NCBI RefSeq assembly: GCF_036173105.1
Contig: NZ_CP108053.1
Span: 1,736,001 to 1,800,000, forward strand
Direction of reading: 5' to 3'
DNA: 64,000 nucleotides
DNA from: Streptomyces sp. NBC_00287
GTDB taxonomy: Bacteria > Actinomycetota > Actinomycetes > Streptomycetales > Streptomycetaceae
Below the pieces are notes generated by a model. It saw only the letters and a program-made list of their open reading frames with translations. It made no database searches and was not told where the DNA came from. Made by a program: the position numbers and the translations under genes. Shown in pieces: positions 9,627 to 18,669 of the stretch (its first letter is position 1; every line of letters begins with the position of its first letter).

Positions 9627-11327
9627 TCAGTCGTTGTTCCGCGACGCGTTGAACTGCTCGACCAGCTTCTCGTGTTCCGCGAGGGTCTTGGTGAACTTGC
9701 TGGTCTTGCCGTCCAGCGAGATGAAGTAGTACCAGCCGTCGTCCGTCGGGTTGAGCGCGCCCTTGAGCGCCTCTTCGCCGGGGTTGTCGATCGGGCCGGG
9801 CGGCAGTCCCTTGACGTAGTACGTGTTGTACGGGTTGTTGTACTGCCTGAGCTCGGCGATCGTCAGGTCGATCTTGCTCTGGTTCTTGATGTAGTTGTAC
9901 GAGGAGTCGAACTCCAGACCGCCGTAGGTCTCGGGGTTGTCGGGCTTGAGGCGGTTGTAGACGACCTCGGCCATCTTGCGGAAGTCGTCGTGGCTGGTGC
10001 CCTCGGCCTGCGCCAGGCTCGCCACGGTGAGCAGCTCCCACGGTCCGTCCAGGCCCAGGTCTTCGGCCTTCTGCTCCAGACCGAGCTCCTCGTACTTCTC
10101 CGTGGCCCGGGCCACCATCTGCTTGAGGACGGCCTCGGGCTTCTGGCCCTTGGCGACCGGATAGCTGGACGGGTAGAGGAAGCCTTCCAGCGGGTCCTTG
10201 ACGTTCTTGTGGTCGGTCGCCCACTCGGGGAGACCGAGGCTCTTCCACTTCTCGTCGGCGACCTTCGCCGTGGTGCCCTTGTCGAGGTCGAGACGTGTGT
10301 CGATCAGCTTGTAGACCGCGACGTTGCGGGTGCCCTCGGGGATGATCAGGTTGTTCTGGCTCTCCGGGCTGAGCATCATGTCGACCGCGCTGTCGGCCGA
10401 CATCTCCTTCTCCAGCGTGTAGACGCCGGCCTGGATCGTGTTGCCCTTGGGGTTCTGCTGCTGAGCGGCGACGAAAGCGTCGACGCTCTTGACCACGCCC
10501 TGCGCCTTCAGCTCCTGGCCGATGGCATAGCCGCCGGCGCCCTTGGGGATCTCGACGGTGACCTGCTCGCCGTTGCCGCTGCCCGCGTAGTCCGGGGCGT
10601 CGCCGAAACGATCCTGGTAAAACTGGTACCCGAAATATCCGACTCCGGCGATGCCCCCGCCGAACACCAGCAGGACGACCAGACAGGCGCATCCGCTACG
10701 GCGTTTCTTGCCGCCTTTGCCGCCCCGGCCCCGCCGGTCGCCGCGACTGCGCCGGTCCCCCGGCTCGTCGTCCACGTCGTCGTCATCGCCGCCGCCCGCG
10801 AAGAAGGCGTGCTCGCCCTGGTCGGGGCCCGGGTCCCAGTCGGTACGCGGCTCCGGCTCGGCCTGGCGCCTGCTCGGCGGCTCCGGCGGCGGGTACGCCT
10901 CAGGCGTGCCGTAGTAGTCCGGCTGCTGCTCGCCATAGGCGGCGTTCTGCTGGCCGTAGGGGTCCGAGGGGTCGGTGTACTGGACATGCGTGTGCGTGCC
11001 GGTTCCCCAGCCGCCGTTGTCGTACCCCTGCTGACCCTGCCCCGGGTACTGCTGCTGGTCGTACTGCTGCTGCGGGTACTGCTGCTGCGGATGCTGCGGG
11101 TGCGGGTTCTGCGGGTGCGCCTGACCGTATCCGTCCTGCTGGCCGGTGCCCCAGTCGCCGTACTGCTGCTGTTGCTGCTGCGGCTGCTCCGGATAGTGCT
11201 GCGGCTGGCCGCCGTAGGGAGACTGCTGGCCCGGCTGGGCCTGCTGTCCCTCCCATCCACCGTCCCCGTAGTACGGGTCCTCGGGATGCCACGGTTCGGA
11301 GCCCTGGCCCCGGCCATACTCAGTCAT
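9627..11327 (-). CDS. mltG: Endolytic transglycosylase MltG with long Q/Y/G/P-rich cytoplasmic tail
   Basis: Inner-membrane lytic transglycosylase that cuts nascent peptidoglycan strands and sets glycan length. The 566-aa protein has a disordered N-terminus (1-205) dominated by Gln, Tyr, Gly and Pro with repeated QQQY units, an acidic patch at 181-187, a basic stretch, one membrane helix at about 212-234, then the YceG-like domain. Glu442 in ASLAQAEG aligns with the catalytic Glu of E. coli MltG, and NTYYVKGLPPGPIDNPG is the other hallmark. The ATG at 11327 is chosen for its AGGGGATCG leader. It lies between ruvX and aroE. Older annotation calls this family aminodeoxychorismate lyase. Confidence 0.93.
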   Translation of the reverse strand: MTEYGRGQGSEPWHPEDPYYGDGGWEGQQAQPGQQSPYGGQPQHYPEQPQQQQQQYGDWGTGQQDGYGQAHPQNPHPQHPQQQYPQQQYDQQQYPGQGQQGYDNGGWGTGTHTHVQYTDPSDPYGQQNAAYGEQQPDYYGTPEAYPPPEPPSRRQAEPEPRTDWDPGPDQGEHAFFAGGGDDDDVDDEPGDRRSRGDRRGRGGKGGKKRRSGCACLVVLLVFGGGIAGVGYFGYQFYQDRFGDAPDYAGSGNGEQVTVEIPKGAGGYAIGQELKAQGVVKSVDAFVAAQQQNPKGNTIQAGVYTLEKEMSADSAVDMMLSPESQNNLIIPEGTRNVAVYKLIDTRLDLDKGTTAKVADEKWKSLGLPEWATDHKNVKDPLEGFLYPSSYPVAKGQKPEAVLKQMVARATEKYEELGLEQKAEDLGLDGPWELLTVASLAQAEGTSHDDFRKMAEVVYNRLKPDNPETYGGLEFDSSYNYIKNQSKIDLTIAELRQYNNPYNTYYVKGLPPGPIDNPGEEALKGALNPTDDGWYYFISLDGKTSKFTKTLAEHEKLVEQFNASRNND

Positions 11328-11448
11328 CGATCCCCTAGAGCCGCGAGGCGGCGGTCGCGCGGCGTCCGGCCCGGCTTCCGTTCCGCCTCTCTTTGTGCGG
11401 CAGCTGTTCGAACACCGCCGCATCGCGCGGAACGTTACCGTATCGCGA

Positions 11449-11913
11449 TCAGATGACCACTTCGACGCCCTCGCCGGGTGCTTTACCTGACACCCGTTCG
11501 GATTCCAGTGCCTGCTGGAGGATGATCACAGCGGCTGCCTGGTCAATGACCGATCTGCCCTTTTTCGACTTCACGCCCGAGGCGCGCAGTCCCTGACTGG
11601 CCGTCACCGTGGTCATCCGCTCGTCCACGAGCCGCACCGGAACCGGGGCGATGCCCTTCGCGAGCTCCTGGGCGAAGCCGCGGACCTTGACCGCGGCCGG
11701 GCCCTCGCCTCCCTTGAGGGAGCGTGGGAGCCCGACGACGACCTCGATCGGCTCGTACTCCTCGACCAGCTGCTTCAATCGGCGCTGAGCTGCGGGGACG
11801 TCCCGGCCGGGGACCGTCTCCACCGGGGTGGCGAGGATCCCGTCGGGGTCGCACGAGGCGACCCCGATACGGGCGTCCCCGACGTCGATGGCGAGCCGAC
11901 GTCCTCTGCGCAT
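11449..11913 (-). CDS. ruvX: RuvX/YqgF RNase H-fold nuclease
   Basis: RNase H-like nuclease related to RuvC, implicated in 16S rRNA 5' processing and possibly Holliday junction resolution. It is 154 aa, with the first catalytic Asp in AIDVGDARIGVA (residues 8-19), VVGLPRSLKG in the middle, VDERMTT and a final DQAAAVIIL motif carrying the last acidic residue. The start overlaps the alaS stop by one base (TAATG), the standard alaS-ruvX pairing, and mltG follows 121 bp later. Normal in length. Confidence 0.95.
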   Translation of the reverse strand: MRRGRRLAIDVGDARIGVASCDPDGILATPVETVPGRDVPAAQRRLKQLVEEYEPIEVVVGLPRSLKGGEGPAAVKVRGFAQELAKGIAPVPVRLVDERMTTVTASQGLRASGVKSKKGRSVIDQAAAVIILQQALESERVSGKAPGEGVEVVI

Positions 11914-14585
11914 TACTTGGCCGTCTCCCCGACCAGGCGCTCCACGGCGTCCACGGCGTCGCCGATGGCGGCCGGGTTCTGGCCGCCGCCCTGGGCGACG
12001 TCCGGCTTGCCGCCACCGCCGCCGCCGAGGGTCTTGGCGGCCGTACGGACCAGGTCGCCGGCCTTGAGACCGCGCTCGCGGGCGGCCTCGTTGGTGGCGA
12101 TGACCGTCAGCGGCTTGCCGTTGAGCGTGGTGAAGAGGGCCACGACAGCGGCCCGGCCGCCCTGGATGCGGCCCCGCACATCAAGGACCAGCTTGCGCAG
12201 GTCGTCGGCGGTGGTGCCGTCGGGGACCTGGCCGGTCACCAGGGCGATACCGCGCACGTCCTTGGCGGACGAGGCGAGACCGGCGGCGGCCTGGAGGACC
12301 TTCTCCGCGCGGAACTTCTCGATCTCCTTCTCGGCGTCCTTCAGCTTGCCGAGCATGGCGGAGACCTTCTCCGGGAGCTCCTCCGGACGGCCCTTGATCA
12401 GCTCCTGGAGCTGGGCGACGACCGTGTGCTCACGGGCGAGGAAGTTGTAGGCGTCGACACCGACGAGGGCCTCGATACGGCGCACACCCGAGCCGATCGA
12501 CGACTCGCCGAGCAGCTTGACCAGGCCGAGCTGGGCGGTGTTGTGGACGTGGGTGCCGCCGCACAGCTCCTTGGAGAAGTCGCCGATGGTCACGACGCGC
12601 ACGCGCTCGCCGTACTTCTCGCCGAACTCGGCGATGGCGCCCTGCTTCTTGGCCTCGTCGATGCCCATGACGTCGGCGCGGACGTCGAGGTCGCGGGCGA
12701 GCACCTCGTTGATCTTCTGCTCGACGTCGGTCATCACGGCCGTAGGAACGGCGGACGGGGAGCCGAAGTCGAAGCGGAAGCGGCCGGGCTGGTTCTCGGA
12801 ACCGGCCTGGGCGGCCGTCGGGCCGAGGGCGTCGCGCAGGGCCTGGTGGGTCAGGTGGGTGGCCGAGTGGGCTCGGGCGATGGCCTTGCGCCGGAGGTTG
12901 TCGATCAAGGCCTGGGCCTTGGCGCCGACGGTGACCTCGCCGACCTGGACGACGCCCTTGTGGACGTAGACACCAGGGACCGGCTTCTGGCAGTCGCGGA
13001 CCTCGATGACGGCACCGGAGTCCACCTTGATCCGGCCGGTGTCGCCGATCTGGCCGCCGCCCTCGGCATAGAACGGGGTGCGGTCGAGGACGATCTCGAC
13101 CTCGTCGCCCTCGGTGGCGGCCGGGGAGGAGACGCCGTCCACGAGGATGCCGACGATCGTCGACTCGCCCTCGGTGTCGGTGTAGCCGATGAACTCGGTC
13201 TCACCGGCGCGGTCGGCGATCTCGCGGTAGGCGCCCATGTCGGCGTGGCCGGTCTTCTTGGACTGGGCGTCGGCCTTGGCGCGCTCCCGCTGCTCCTTCA
13301 TCAGGCGCCGGAAGCCGTCCTCGTCCACGGACAGCCCCTGCTCGGCGGCCATCTCCAGGGTGAGGTCGATCGGGAAGCCCCAGGTGTCGTGGAGCAGGAA
13401 GGCCTTGTCGCCGGCGAGGACGGTGCCGCCGGCCTGCTTGGTCTCGGTGACGGCGGTGTCGAGGATGTTGGTGCCGGCCTTCAGCGTCTTGAGGAAGGCG
13501 TTCTCCTCGGCGACGGCGACCTTCTCGATGCGCTCGCGGTCGGTGACCAGCTCGGGGTACTGCTGGCCCATCATCAAAATGACGGTGTCCACGAGCTCCT
13601 TGACGACCGGACCCGTGGCGCCGAGCAGCCGCATGTTGCGGATGGCGCGGCGCATGATGCGGCGCAGGACGTACCCACGGCCCTCGTTGCCCGGGGTGAC
13701 GCCGTCGCCGATGAGCATCACGGCGGTGCGCATGTGGTCGGTGACCACGCGCAGGGAGACATCCGAGGAGTGGGCGTCGCCGTAGGCCACGCCGGTCAGC
13801 TCGGTGGCCTTCTTGATGACGGCCATGGAGGTGTCGATCTCGTACATGTTCTGCACGCCCTGCAGAATCATGGCGAGCCGCTCCAGGCCGAGCCCGGTGT
13901 CGATGTTCTGGCTCGGCAGGTCGCCGAGGATCTCGAAGTTGTCCTTGCCGATGCCCTCGCCCCGCTCGTACTGCATGAAGACGAGGTTCCAGATCTCCAC
14001 GTACCGCTCGTCGTTGACGGCGGGGCCGCCCTCGACGCCGAACTCGGGGCCGCGGTCGTAATTGATCTCGGAGCAGGGGCCGCAGGGGCCGGGCACGCCC
14101 ATGGACCAGTAGTTGTCCTTCATGCCGAGGCGCTGGATGCGCTCCTTCGGCACACCGACGACCTCGTGCCAGATGCGCTCGGCCTCGTCGTCGTCCTTGT
14201 AGACGGTGATCCAGAGCTTCTCCGGCTCCAGGCCGTAACCACCCTTGTCCTGGTGGCTGGTGAGCAGCTCCCAGGCGTACTTGATGGCGCCTTCCTTGAA
14301 GTAGTCGCCGAAGGAGAAGTTGCCGCACATCTGGAAGAACGTGCCGTGCCGGGTGGTCTTGCCGACCTCTTCGATGTCCGGCGTGCGCACGCACTTCTGC
14401 ACGCTGGTGGCGCGGTCGAAGGGCGGCTTGACCTCACCCAGGAAGTAGGGCTTGAAGGGCACCATGCCGGCCGGGACGAGGAGCAGAGTCGGGTCGTCCG
14501 CGATGAGCGACGCCGAAGGCACGACGGTGTGCCCGCGCTCCTCGAAGAAGCTCAGCCAGCGGCGGCGGATCTCAGCCGACTCCAT
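11913..14585 (-). CDS. alaS: Alanyl-tRNA synthetase
   Basis: Charges tRNA-Ala and edits mischarged Ser/Gly. The 890-aa protein has the class II catalytic core beginning [19 protein letters not shown], the tRNA-recognition region, an editing domain with [12 protein letters not shown] and the [13 protein letters not shown] zinc site, and a C-Ala domain ending in a [15 protein letters not shown] glycine-rich tail. The ATG overlaps the upstream stop as TGATG. It sits in the run DUF948 - DUF6167-like - alaS - ruvX, so its transcript probably starts upstream of the DUF948 gene. No T-box-like element is visible. Confidence 0.99.
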   Translation of the reverse strand: MESAEIRRRWLSFFEERGHTVVPSASLIADDPTLLLVPAGMVPFKPYFLGEVKPPFDRATSVQKCVRTPDIEEVGKTTRHGTFFQMCGNFSFGDYFKEGAIKYAWELLTSHQDKGGYGLEPEKLWITVYKDDDEAERIWHEVVGVPKERIQRLGMKDNYWSMGVPGPCGPCSEINYDRGPEFGVEGGPAVNDERYVEIWNLVFMQYERGEGIGKDNFEILGDLPSQNIDTGLGLERLAMILQGVQNMYEIDTSMAVIKKATELTGVAYGDAHSSDVSLRVVTDHMRTAVMLIGDGVTPGNEGRGYVLRRIMRRAIRNMRLLGATGPVVKELVDTVILMMGQQYPELVTDRERIEKVAVAEENAFLKTLKAGTNILDTAVTETKQAGGTVLAGDKAFLLHDTWGFPIDLTLEMAAEQGLSVDEDGFRRLMKEQRERAKADAQSKKTGHADMGAYREIADRAGETEFIGYTDTEGESTIVGILVDGVSSPAATEGDEVEIVLDRTPFYAEGGGQIGDTGRIKVDSGAVIEVRDCQKPVPGVYVHKGVVQVGEVTVGAKAQALIDNLRRKAIARAHSATHLTHQALRDALGPTAAQAGSENQPGRFRFDFGSPSAVPTAVMTDVEQKINEVLARDLDVRADVMGIDEAKKQGAIAEFGEKYGERVRVVTIGDFSKELCGGTHVHNTAQLGLVKLLGESSIGSGVRRIEALVGVDAYNFLAREHTVVAQLQELIKGRPEELPEKVSAMLGKLKDAEKEIEKFRAEKVLQAAAGLASSAKDVRGIALVTGQVPDGTTADDLRKLVLDVRGRIQGGRAAVVALFTTLNGKPLTVIATNEAARERGLKAGDLVRTAAKTLGGGGGGKPDVAQGGGQNPAAIGDAVDAVERLVGETAK

Positions 14586-14950
14586 CAGTGGTCCTCATTC
14601 CGGTTGTACGAATTCGTCTTGTACGTGTACGACGTGTTGTCGATGACGTACGTCTTCGGCTCGGTGCGGTTCTCGATCGCGGCATGCCGCCGCGGCGCGG
14701 GGAGTTCGGGGTCCGCGTTGATGCCCAGCGCGTCCCCCAGCTCGGCCTCCCGCTGTGCCATGTTGTCGCGGACGTCGAGCGCGAAGCCCACCGCGCGGTC
14801 CTTGAGGCGGTTTCCTGCCTCGAGTGCCTTGTTGGCGGCCTGCGTGGCCAGGTGCTCGGGGGTCAGCTGCTTGATCTTGCGGTTGACCTTGGTGGTGGCC
14901 CACACACCGGCCGCGACACCTGTGGTGAACCAGAAGGTACGGCGGAACAT
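14585..14950 (-). CDS. Conserved actinobacterial small protein (DUF6167-like)
   Basis: 121 aa starting [25 protein letters not shown]: a short hydrophobic N-terminal segment (residues 6-18) followed by a charged helical region and a Tyr/Asn/Thr-rich tail. Proteins of this type are placed upstream of alaS in Streptomyces and are listed as DUF6167; function is unknown. The stop overlaps the alaS ATG by one base, so translation is coupled. It follows the DUF948 gene by 7 bp. Together they look like a membrane-associated pair of unknown role, transcribed with the alanyl-tRNA synthetase. Confidence 0.8.
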   Translation of the reverse strand: MFRRTFWFTTGVAAGVWATTKVNRKIKQLTPEHLATQAANKALEAGNRLKDRAVGFALDVRDNMAQREAELGDALGINADPELPAPRRHAAIENRTEPKTYVIDNTSYTYKTNSYNRNEDH

Positions 14951-14957
14951 CGCTGGA

Positions 14958-15401
14958 TCAGCCCTTCTTCCGCTTGCTCCGCCGTGCCGCCGGAACCGTG
15001 CGGCCCACGATCACGGTACGTCGGGGTTCCTTGGCGGGCACGTCGTCCTTGCGGCCCGCGATCGCCCGGCGCACGCCGTAGCCGAAGGCCGCGACCTTGA
15101 CCAGGGGGCCGCCGAAGGTGGAGGCCACCGTGGTCGACAGCGCGGAGGCGTTGGAGGTGACCTCCTGGACGTCGGAGGCGATGGCGTCGACCCGGTCGAT
15201 CTGGGTCTGCGCCGAACGCACCGCCGAGGAGGCGTCCGCCAGGAGCGGGACGGCCTGATCGGTCACGTCCGCGACCAGCTTGGTGGTCGCCCGGAGCGTC
15301 TGGGCCAGCCTCACCAGTGCCACGGCGAGGAAGGAGACCAGGATCGCCCAGAACACGGCCACCAGGATCCCGGCCACCTCTCCACCGGACACTGTTTGCA
15401 C
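14958..15401 (-). CDS. DUF948 membrane protein
   Basis: 147 aa with an N-terminal membrane helix (about residues 8-30, GEVAGILVAVFWAILVSFLAVALVR written in part), then a long amphipathic helix typical of DUF948 (repeated VADVTDQAVPLLADAS and QIDRVDAIASDVQEV patterns suggesting coiled coil), and a basic C-terminus. Similar proteins in Firmicutes are general-stress proteins of unknown mechanism. It is the first gene of the alaS run and is divergent from the NTPase gene, with about 150 bp between them for promoters. Confidence 0.85.
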   Translation of the reverse strand: MQTVSGGEVAGILVAVFWAILVSFLAVALVRLAQTLRATTKLVADVTDQAVPLLADASSAVRSAQTQIDRVDAIASDVQEVTSNASALSTTVASTFGGPLVKVAAFGYGVRRAIAGRKDDVPAKEPRRTVIVGRTVPAARRSKRKKG

Positions 15402-15524
15402 CCGCTCCCTGAAACGTGCCTCAACATCGAAAAGTCGTGAGGTCGAGCCTATCGCGCCGGGCGCGGGGCTCCGTACCGGATTACGGCCCGCACGGCGCCC
15501 GAGTTGCGCGAAGCGATTGTACGG

Positions 15525-15541
15525 ACTGAATACGGTTCAGT
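15525..15541. promoter_or_regulatory. Inverted repeat upstream of the AfsR-like NTPase gene
   Basis: ACTGAA-TACGG-TTCAGT is a perfect 6-bp inverted repeat with a 5-bp centre, ending 14 bp before the ATG at 15556. It is the right size for a dimeric repressor site and would cover the initiation region. It could also act on the divergent DUF948 promoter. No factor can be assigned. Confidence 0.4.
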
Positions 15542-15555
15542 ACGCTCCGTATCCC

Positions 15556-17727
15556 ATGCGAGATGGACAGCGTGAGGACACCCCGGTGGCCGGCAATCTG
15601 CCCTTGGAGCTCGACGCGTTCGTCGGGCGTACGGCCGAACTCGCGGGGCTGGCCGAGGCGCTCGGCGGGACGCGTCTGGTGACGGTGACCGGCGTGGGCG
15701 GGGTGGGCAAGTCGCGGCTCGCGGCCCACGCGGCTGCCCGGTGCGCGCCGCCGGACGGGGTGTGGCGGGTGGAGCTGGCGCCGGTGCGCGATCCCGCGTT
15801 CGTCGAGCACGCGGTCGTGGCGGCGCTGGGACTGACCGACCACACCACGCGCCCGCCGCGCGAGACGCTCCTCGACCGGCTCGCCGAACGTCAACTCCTG
15901 CTGCTCCTGGACGGGTTCGAGCACCTGGTCGACGCCTGTGCCGAGCTGGTCACCGCGCTGCTGGGCCGGGCGCCGGGACTGAAGGTGCTCGCGGTGGGCC
16001 GCCGCCCGCTGTCGGTGCAGGGCGAGAAGCTGTTCCCGCTGGCACCGCTGTCCGAGGACGAGGCCGTCGAGCTGTTCGCCGACCGGGCCGCACTGCACGG
16101 GGTGGAGGTCGCGGGCGATGACGACGTACGGGAGCTGTGCCGTCGACTCGACGGGATCCCGCTGGCGGTGGAGCTGGCGGCCGGGCGGCTGCGGGCGCTG
16201 TCTCCCGGGCAGTTGCTGTCCCGGCTCGACGACCGGTTCCGACTGCTGACCAGGACGGGCGGGGATGCGCCGTGGCGCCATCGGACGCTGCGTACGGCGA
16301 TCGGCTGGAGCCATGAACTGTGCACGCCCGAGGAGCGGTTGCTGTGGGCGCGTCTTTCGGTGTTCGCCGGACGGTTCGACCTGGAGGCCGTGGAGTACGT
16401 GTGCAGCGGGCACGGTCTGCACGCCGACGACGTCCTCGACGTGCTCTCCGAACTCCTCGCGCAGTCGGTGGTCGCCCGCGAGGAGACGGCCTCGGGCGTG
16501 CGCTACCGCATGCTGGACACGGTCCGGGCCTACGGCGCCGACTGGCTGGCGGCGACCGGTGACGCGGAGCGGCTGCGGCGCCGGCACCGCGACTGGTACC
16601 TGGGCCTTGCGACCTGGTGCGAGCTCGACTGGTTCTCACCGCGCCAGGCGGAGGTCGCCGCACGCGTGGAGGCGGAGCTGCCGAATCTGCGCAGCGCCCT
16701 GGAGCACTGTCTGTCCGAGCCCGACGAGGCACATCTGGGCCAGCTCCTCGCGGGCTCCCTGTGGTTCTACTGGGTCGGCTGCGGGCGCCTCTCGGAGGGC
16801 CGGCACTGGCTGGACCAGGCCGTCCGGCTGGACTCCGGCCATGAGCAGTCCCGGCTCAAGGCCCTGTGGGTGCTCGGCTATGTGGCGGTCCTCCAGGGCG
16901 ACACCGTCGCCGCGCTGGCCGCCCTGCACGAATGCCGGGAGGAGGCCGAGCTGTCGGCGAACCCCATCGCGGCGGCCTACGCCGAGCACCGCACCGGTTG
17001 CCTTGCCCTGGTCAGCGACGACATGGCCCGTGCTGAAACGCTGCTGCGCTCGGCGCTGGCCCGCTACCAGGAGATCGGCGAGCTCAACAGCAACGTCCTC
17101 ATGGGCCAGGTGGAGCTCGCGATGACCCGGGCCTTCCAGGGCGATCCGGAAGAGGCGGTGGGGCTGTGCGAGGACGTACGCCGGGTGTGCGAGGACCACG
17201 GTGAGCGCTGGGCCCGGTCGTACGCGCTGTATGTGCTGGCGTACGCGGCCTGGCGCGAGGGCGATCAGGCACACGCGCGTGAGCTGCTGACGGACTGCCT
17301 GGCCGCCGCCCACTCCTTCCACGACCTGCTCGGCTCGGTGCTCACGGTGGAGCTGCTGGCCCTGGTCACGGCGGCCGAGGGCGACCCGGCGGAGGCGGCG
17401 GTGCTGCAAGGGGCGGCCGGGCGGATGTGGCCGTCGGTGGGGCTGCCGCTGTTCGGCTCGGCGTACTACAACGCCCCGCACGAGCGGTGCGAGGCGTTGG
17501 CCCGGGAGCGGCTGGGCGACGAGCGGTACGAGGAGTGCGTACGGGCGGGTGCGCGGCTCGACCGGGAGGCGGCGGTGGCCCGGGCCCTGGGTCTTGGGCG
17601 GCCTGCGGCCAGGGCGCTGGAGGCGCTGCCCGCGCCGCGTGGGCCCGTGCGGCACACCAAAGTCGCCCTCGACATGCACGAACCCGCCGCCTCGCCCACC
17701 CGGAAGGGCGGGGAGACGGCGGGCTGA
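15556..17727 (+). CDS. AfsR/COG3903-like NTPase with TPR region, no DNA-binding domain
   Basis: 723 aa. Residues about 15-300 form a STAND-type NTPase: FVGRTAEL entry motif, Walker A GVGGVGKSR near residue 41, Walker B LLLLLDGF near residue 118, and GIPLAVELAAGRL. A winged-helix-like segment and TPR-like helical repeats fill the rest. AfsR-type regulators usually join this core to a SARP DNA-binding/BTAD head, and LAL regulators to a LuxR tail; neither is present. It may therefore act through a partner or as a signalling ATPase. The ATG at 15556 is chosen because it precedes the FVGR motif closely; a GTG at 15586 is possible. It is monocistronic, convergent with rpsD. Confidence 0.85.
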   Translation: MRDGQREDTPVAGNLPLELDAFVGRTAELAGLAEALGGTRLVTVTGVGGVGKSRLAAHAAARCAPPDGVWRVELAPVRDPAFVEHAVVAALGLTDHTTRPPRETLLDRLAERQLLLLLDGFEHLVDACAELVTALLGRAPGLKVLAVGRRPLSVQGEKLFPLAPLSEDEAVELFADRAALHGVEVAGDDDVRELCRRLDGIPLAVELAAGRLRALSPGQLLSRLDDRFRLLTRTGGDAPWRHRTLRTAIGWSHELCTPEERLLWARLSVFAGRFDLEAVEYVCSGHGLHADDVLDVLSELLAQSVVAREETASGVRYRMLDTVRAYGADWLAATGDAERLRRRHRDWYLGLATWCELDWFSPRQAEVAARVEAELPNLRSALEHCLSEPDEAHLGQLLAGSLWFYWVGCGRLSEGRHWLDQAVRLDSGHEQSRLKALWVLGYVAVLQGDTVAALAALHECREEAELSANPIAAAYAEHRTGCLALVSDDMARAETLLRSALARYQEIGELNSNVLMGQVELAMTRAFQGDPEEAVGLCEDVRRVCEDHGERWARSYALYVLAYAAWREGDQAHARELLTDCLAAAHSFHDLLGSVLTVELLALVTAAEGDPAEAAVLQGAAGRMWPSVGLPLFGSAYYNAPHERCEALARERLGDERYEECVRAGARLDREAAVARALGLGRPAARALEALPAPRGPVRHTKVALDMHEPAASPTRKGGETAG

Positions 17728-17748
17728 GGTGCTACGGCCTGCCGGTGA

Positions 17749-18363
17749 TCAGCGGGCGTAGTACTCGACGACGAGCTGCTCGTCGCAGATCACCGGGATC
17801 TCCTTGCGGTTCGGCTCACGGTCCAGGCGGAACGCCAGGGCCTTGAGGTTCACCTGAAGGTAGCGCGGGGTCTCACCGTCGGGGGCGAAGCCGCCCTCGC
17901 GGGCGATGGAGAAGAGGGTCTTCTCGCGGCTGCGCTCGCGGACCATCACGACGTCGTCGGGACGGACGCGGAACGAGGGCTTGTCGACCTTCTGGCCGTT
18001 GACCTCGATGTGGCCGTGCACGACCATCTGACGGGCCTGGTAGATGGTGCGGGCGATGCCCGAACGCAGGACCAGGGCGTCGAGACGACGCTCGAGCTCG
18101 ATGATCAGGGCCTCACCGGTCTTGCCCTGAACCTTCGAGGCACGCTCGTAGGCGCGGACGAGCTGGCGCTCGGACACGTCGTACTGCGCGCGCAGACGCT
18201 GCTTCTCGAGCAGACGGACCTTGTAGTCCGAGTTCTGCTTGCGGCCACGGCCGTGCTCACCCGGCGGGTAGGGACGGGCCTCGAAGTACTTGACGGCCTT
18301 CGGGGTCAGCGCGATGCCGAGGGCACGCGACTTCTTGACCTTGGGGCGGGACTGATTCGCCAC
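17749..18363 (-). CDS. rpsD: 30S ribosomal protein S4
   Basis: Primary 16S rRNA-binding protein that nucleates 30S assembly. It is 204 aa, beginning (GTG) [16 protein letters not shown], with the S4 domain [20 protein letters not shown] around residues 95-115 and a C-terminus EYYAR. The GTG at 18363 is chosen because it gives exact family length, with a GAGAA/AGGAAAT leader. It is of the zinc-free type, with no N-terminal CxxC cluster. It stands alone rather than in the alpha operon, as usual in Streptomyces, behind a long structured leader. Confidence 0.98.
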   Translation of the reverse strand: MANQSRPKVKKSRALGIALTPKAVKYFEARPYPPGEHGRGRKQNSDYKVRLLEKQRLRAQYDVSERQLVRAYERASKVQGKTGEALIIELERRLDALVLRSGIARTIYQARQMVVHGHIEVNGQKVDKPSFRVRPDDVVMVRERSREKTLFSIAREGGFAPDGETPRYLQVNLKALAFRLDREPNRKEIPVICDEQLVVEYYAR

Positions 18364-18669
18364 TTGTTTCTCATTTCCTGGTTTTCGGCTTGTCAGGGTT
18401 GAGGGAGGTCGCATCCGCAGCCTGGGAGACCCCGCGGGTCCGGTCGGTCGGACCTGCTGGGCAGCCGCTCCCTGGTCTGGGCACATACGTGCAGCACGCG
18501 AGTGGCCCACCGACCGGTCCCGTCGTACGACGAGTGGTGGTGGGCTGCCCGCGACACCGTTCGACGGTGCGCGACGCTCCTGGAGCCGGTTCGTGAGAAC
18601 CGGGTCTCCGGCTGACCGTCCCGTTCTGACTGCACGGGACACAGCACTTCAAGGGATTCTACAGGCTGC
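18364..18669 (-). promoter_or_regulatory. rpsD upstream leader, GC-rich with several hairpins
   Basis: No gene lies in this ~300-bp stretch. It holds at least two perfect short stems, CCGGTTC/GAACCGG (18586-18592 with 18597-18603) and CACCGT/ACGGTG (18555-18560 with 18564-18569), the palindrome GTCGTACGAC (18527-18536), and complementary GGTCC/CCGGTC-type segments. S4 autoregulates its mRNA in other bacteria, so the leader is a candidate autoregulatory target, but it does not match the known Firmicute or E. coli S4 leaders by eye. Confidence 0.4.

Noticed and set aside
11724..15440. Long open frame (about 1,240 codons) on the plus strand
   Set aside because: It is antisense to alaS and its neighbours. 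In high-GC DNA the opposite strand often stays open, and the translation is low-complexity (Ala/Gly/Leu/Val/Asp) with no domain.
15525..15541. Palindrome upstream of the NTPase as a terminator for the DUF948 operon or the NTPase
   Set aside because: Only 6-bp arms, located at a divergent promoter region, so a protein-binding site is more likely than a terminator.
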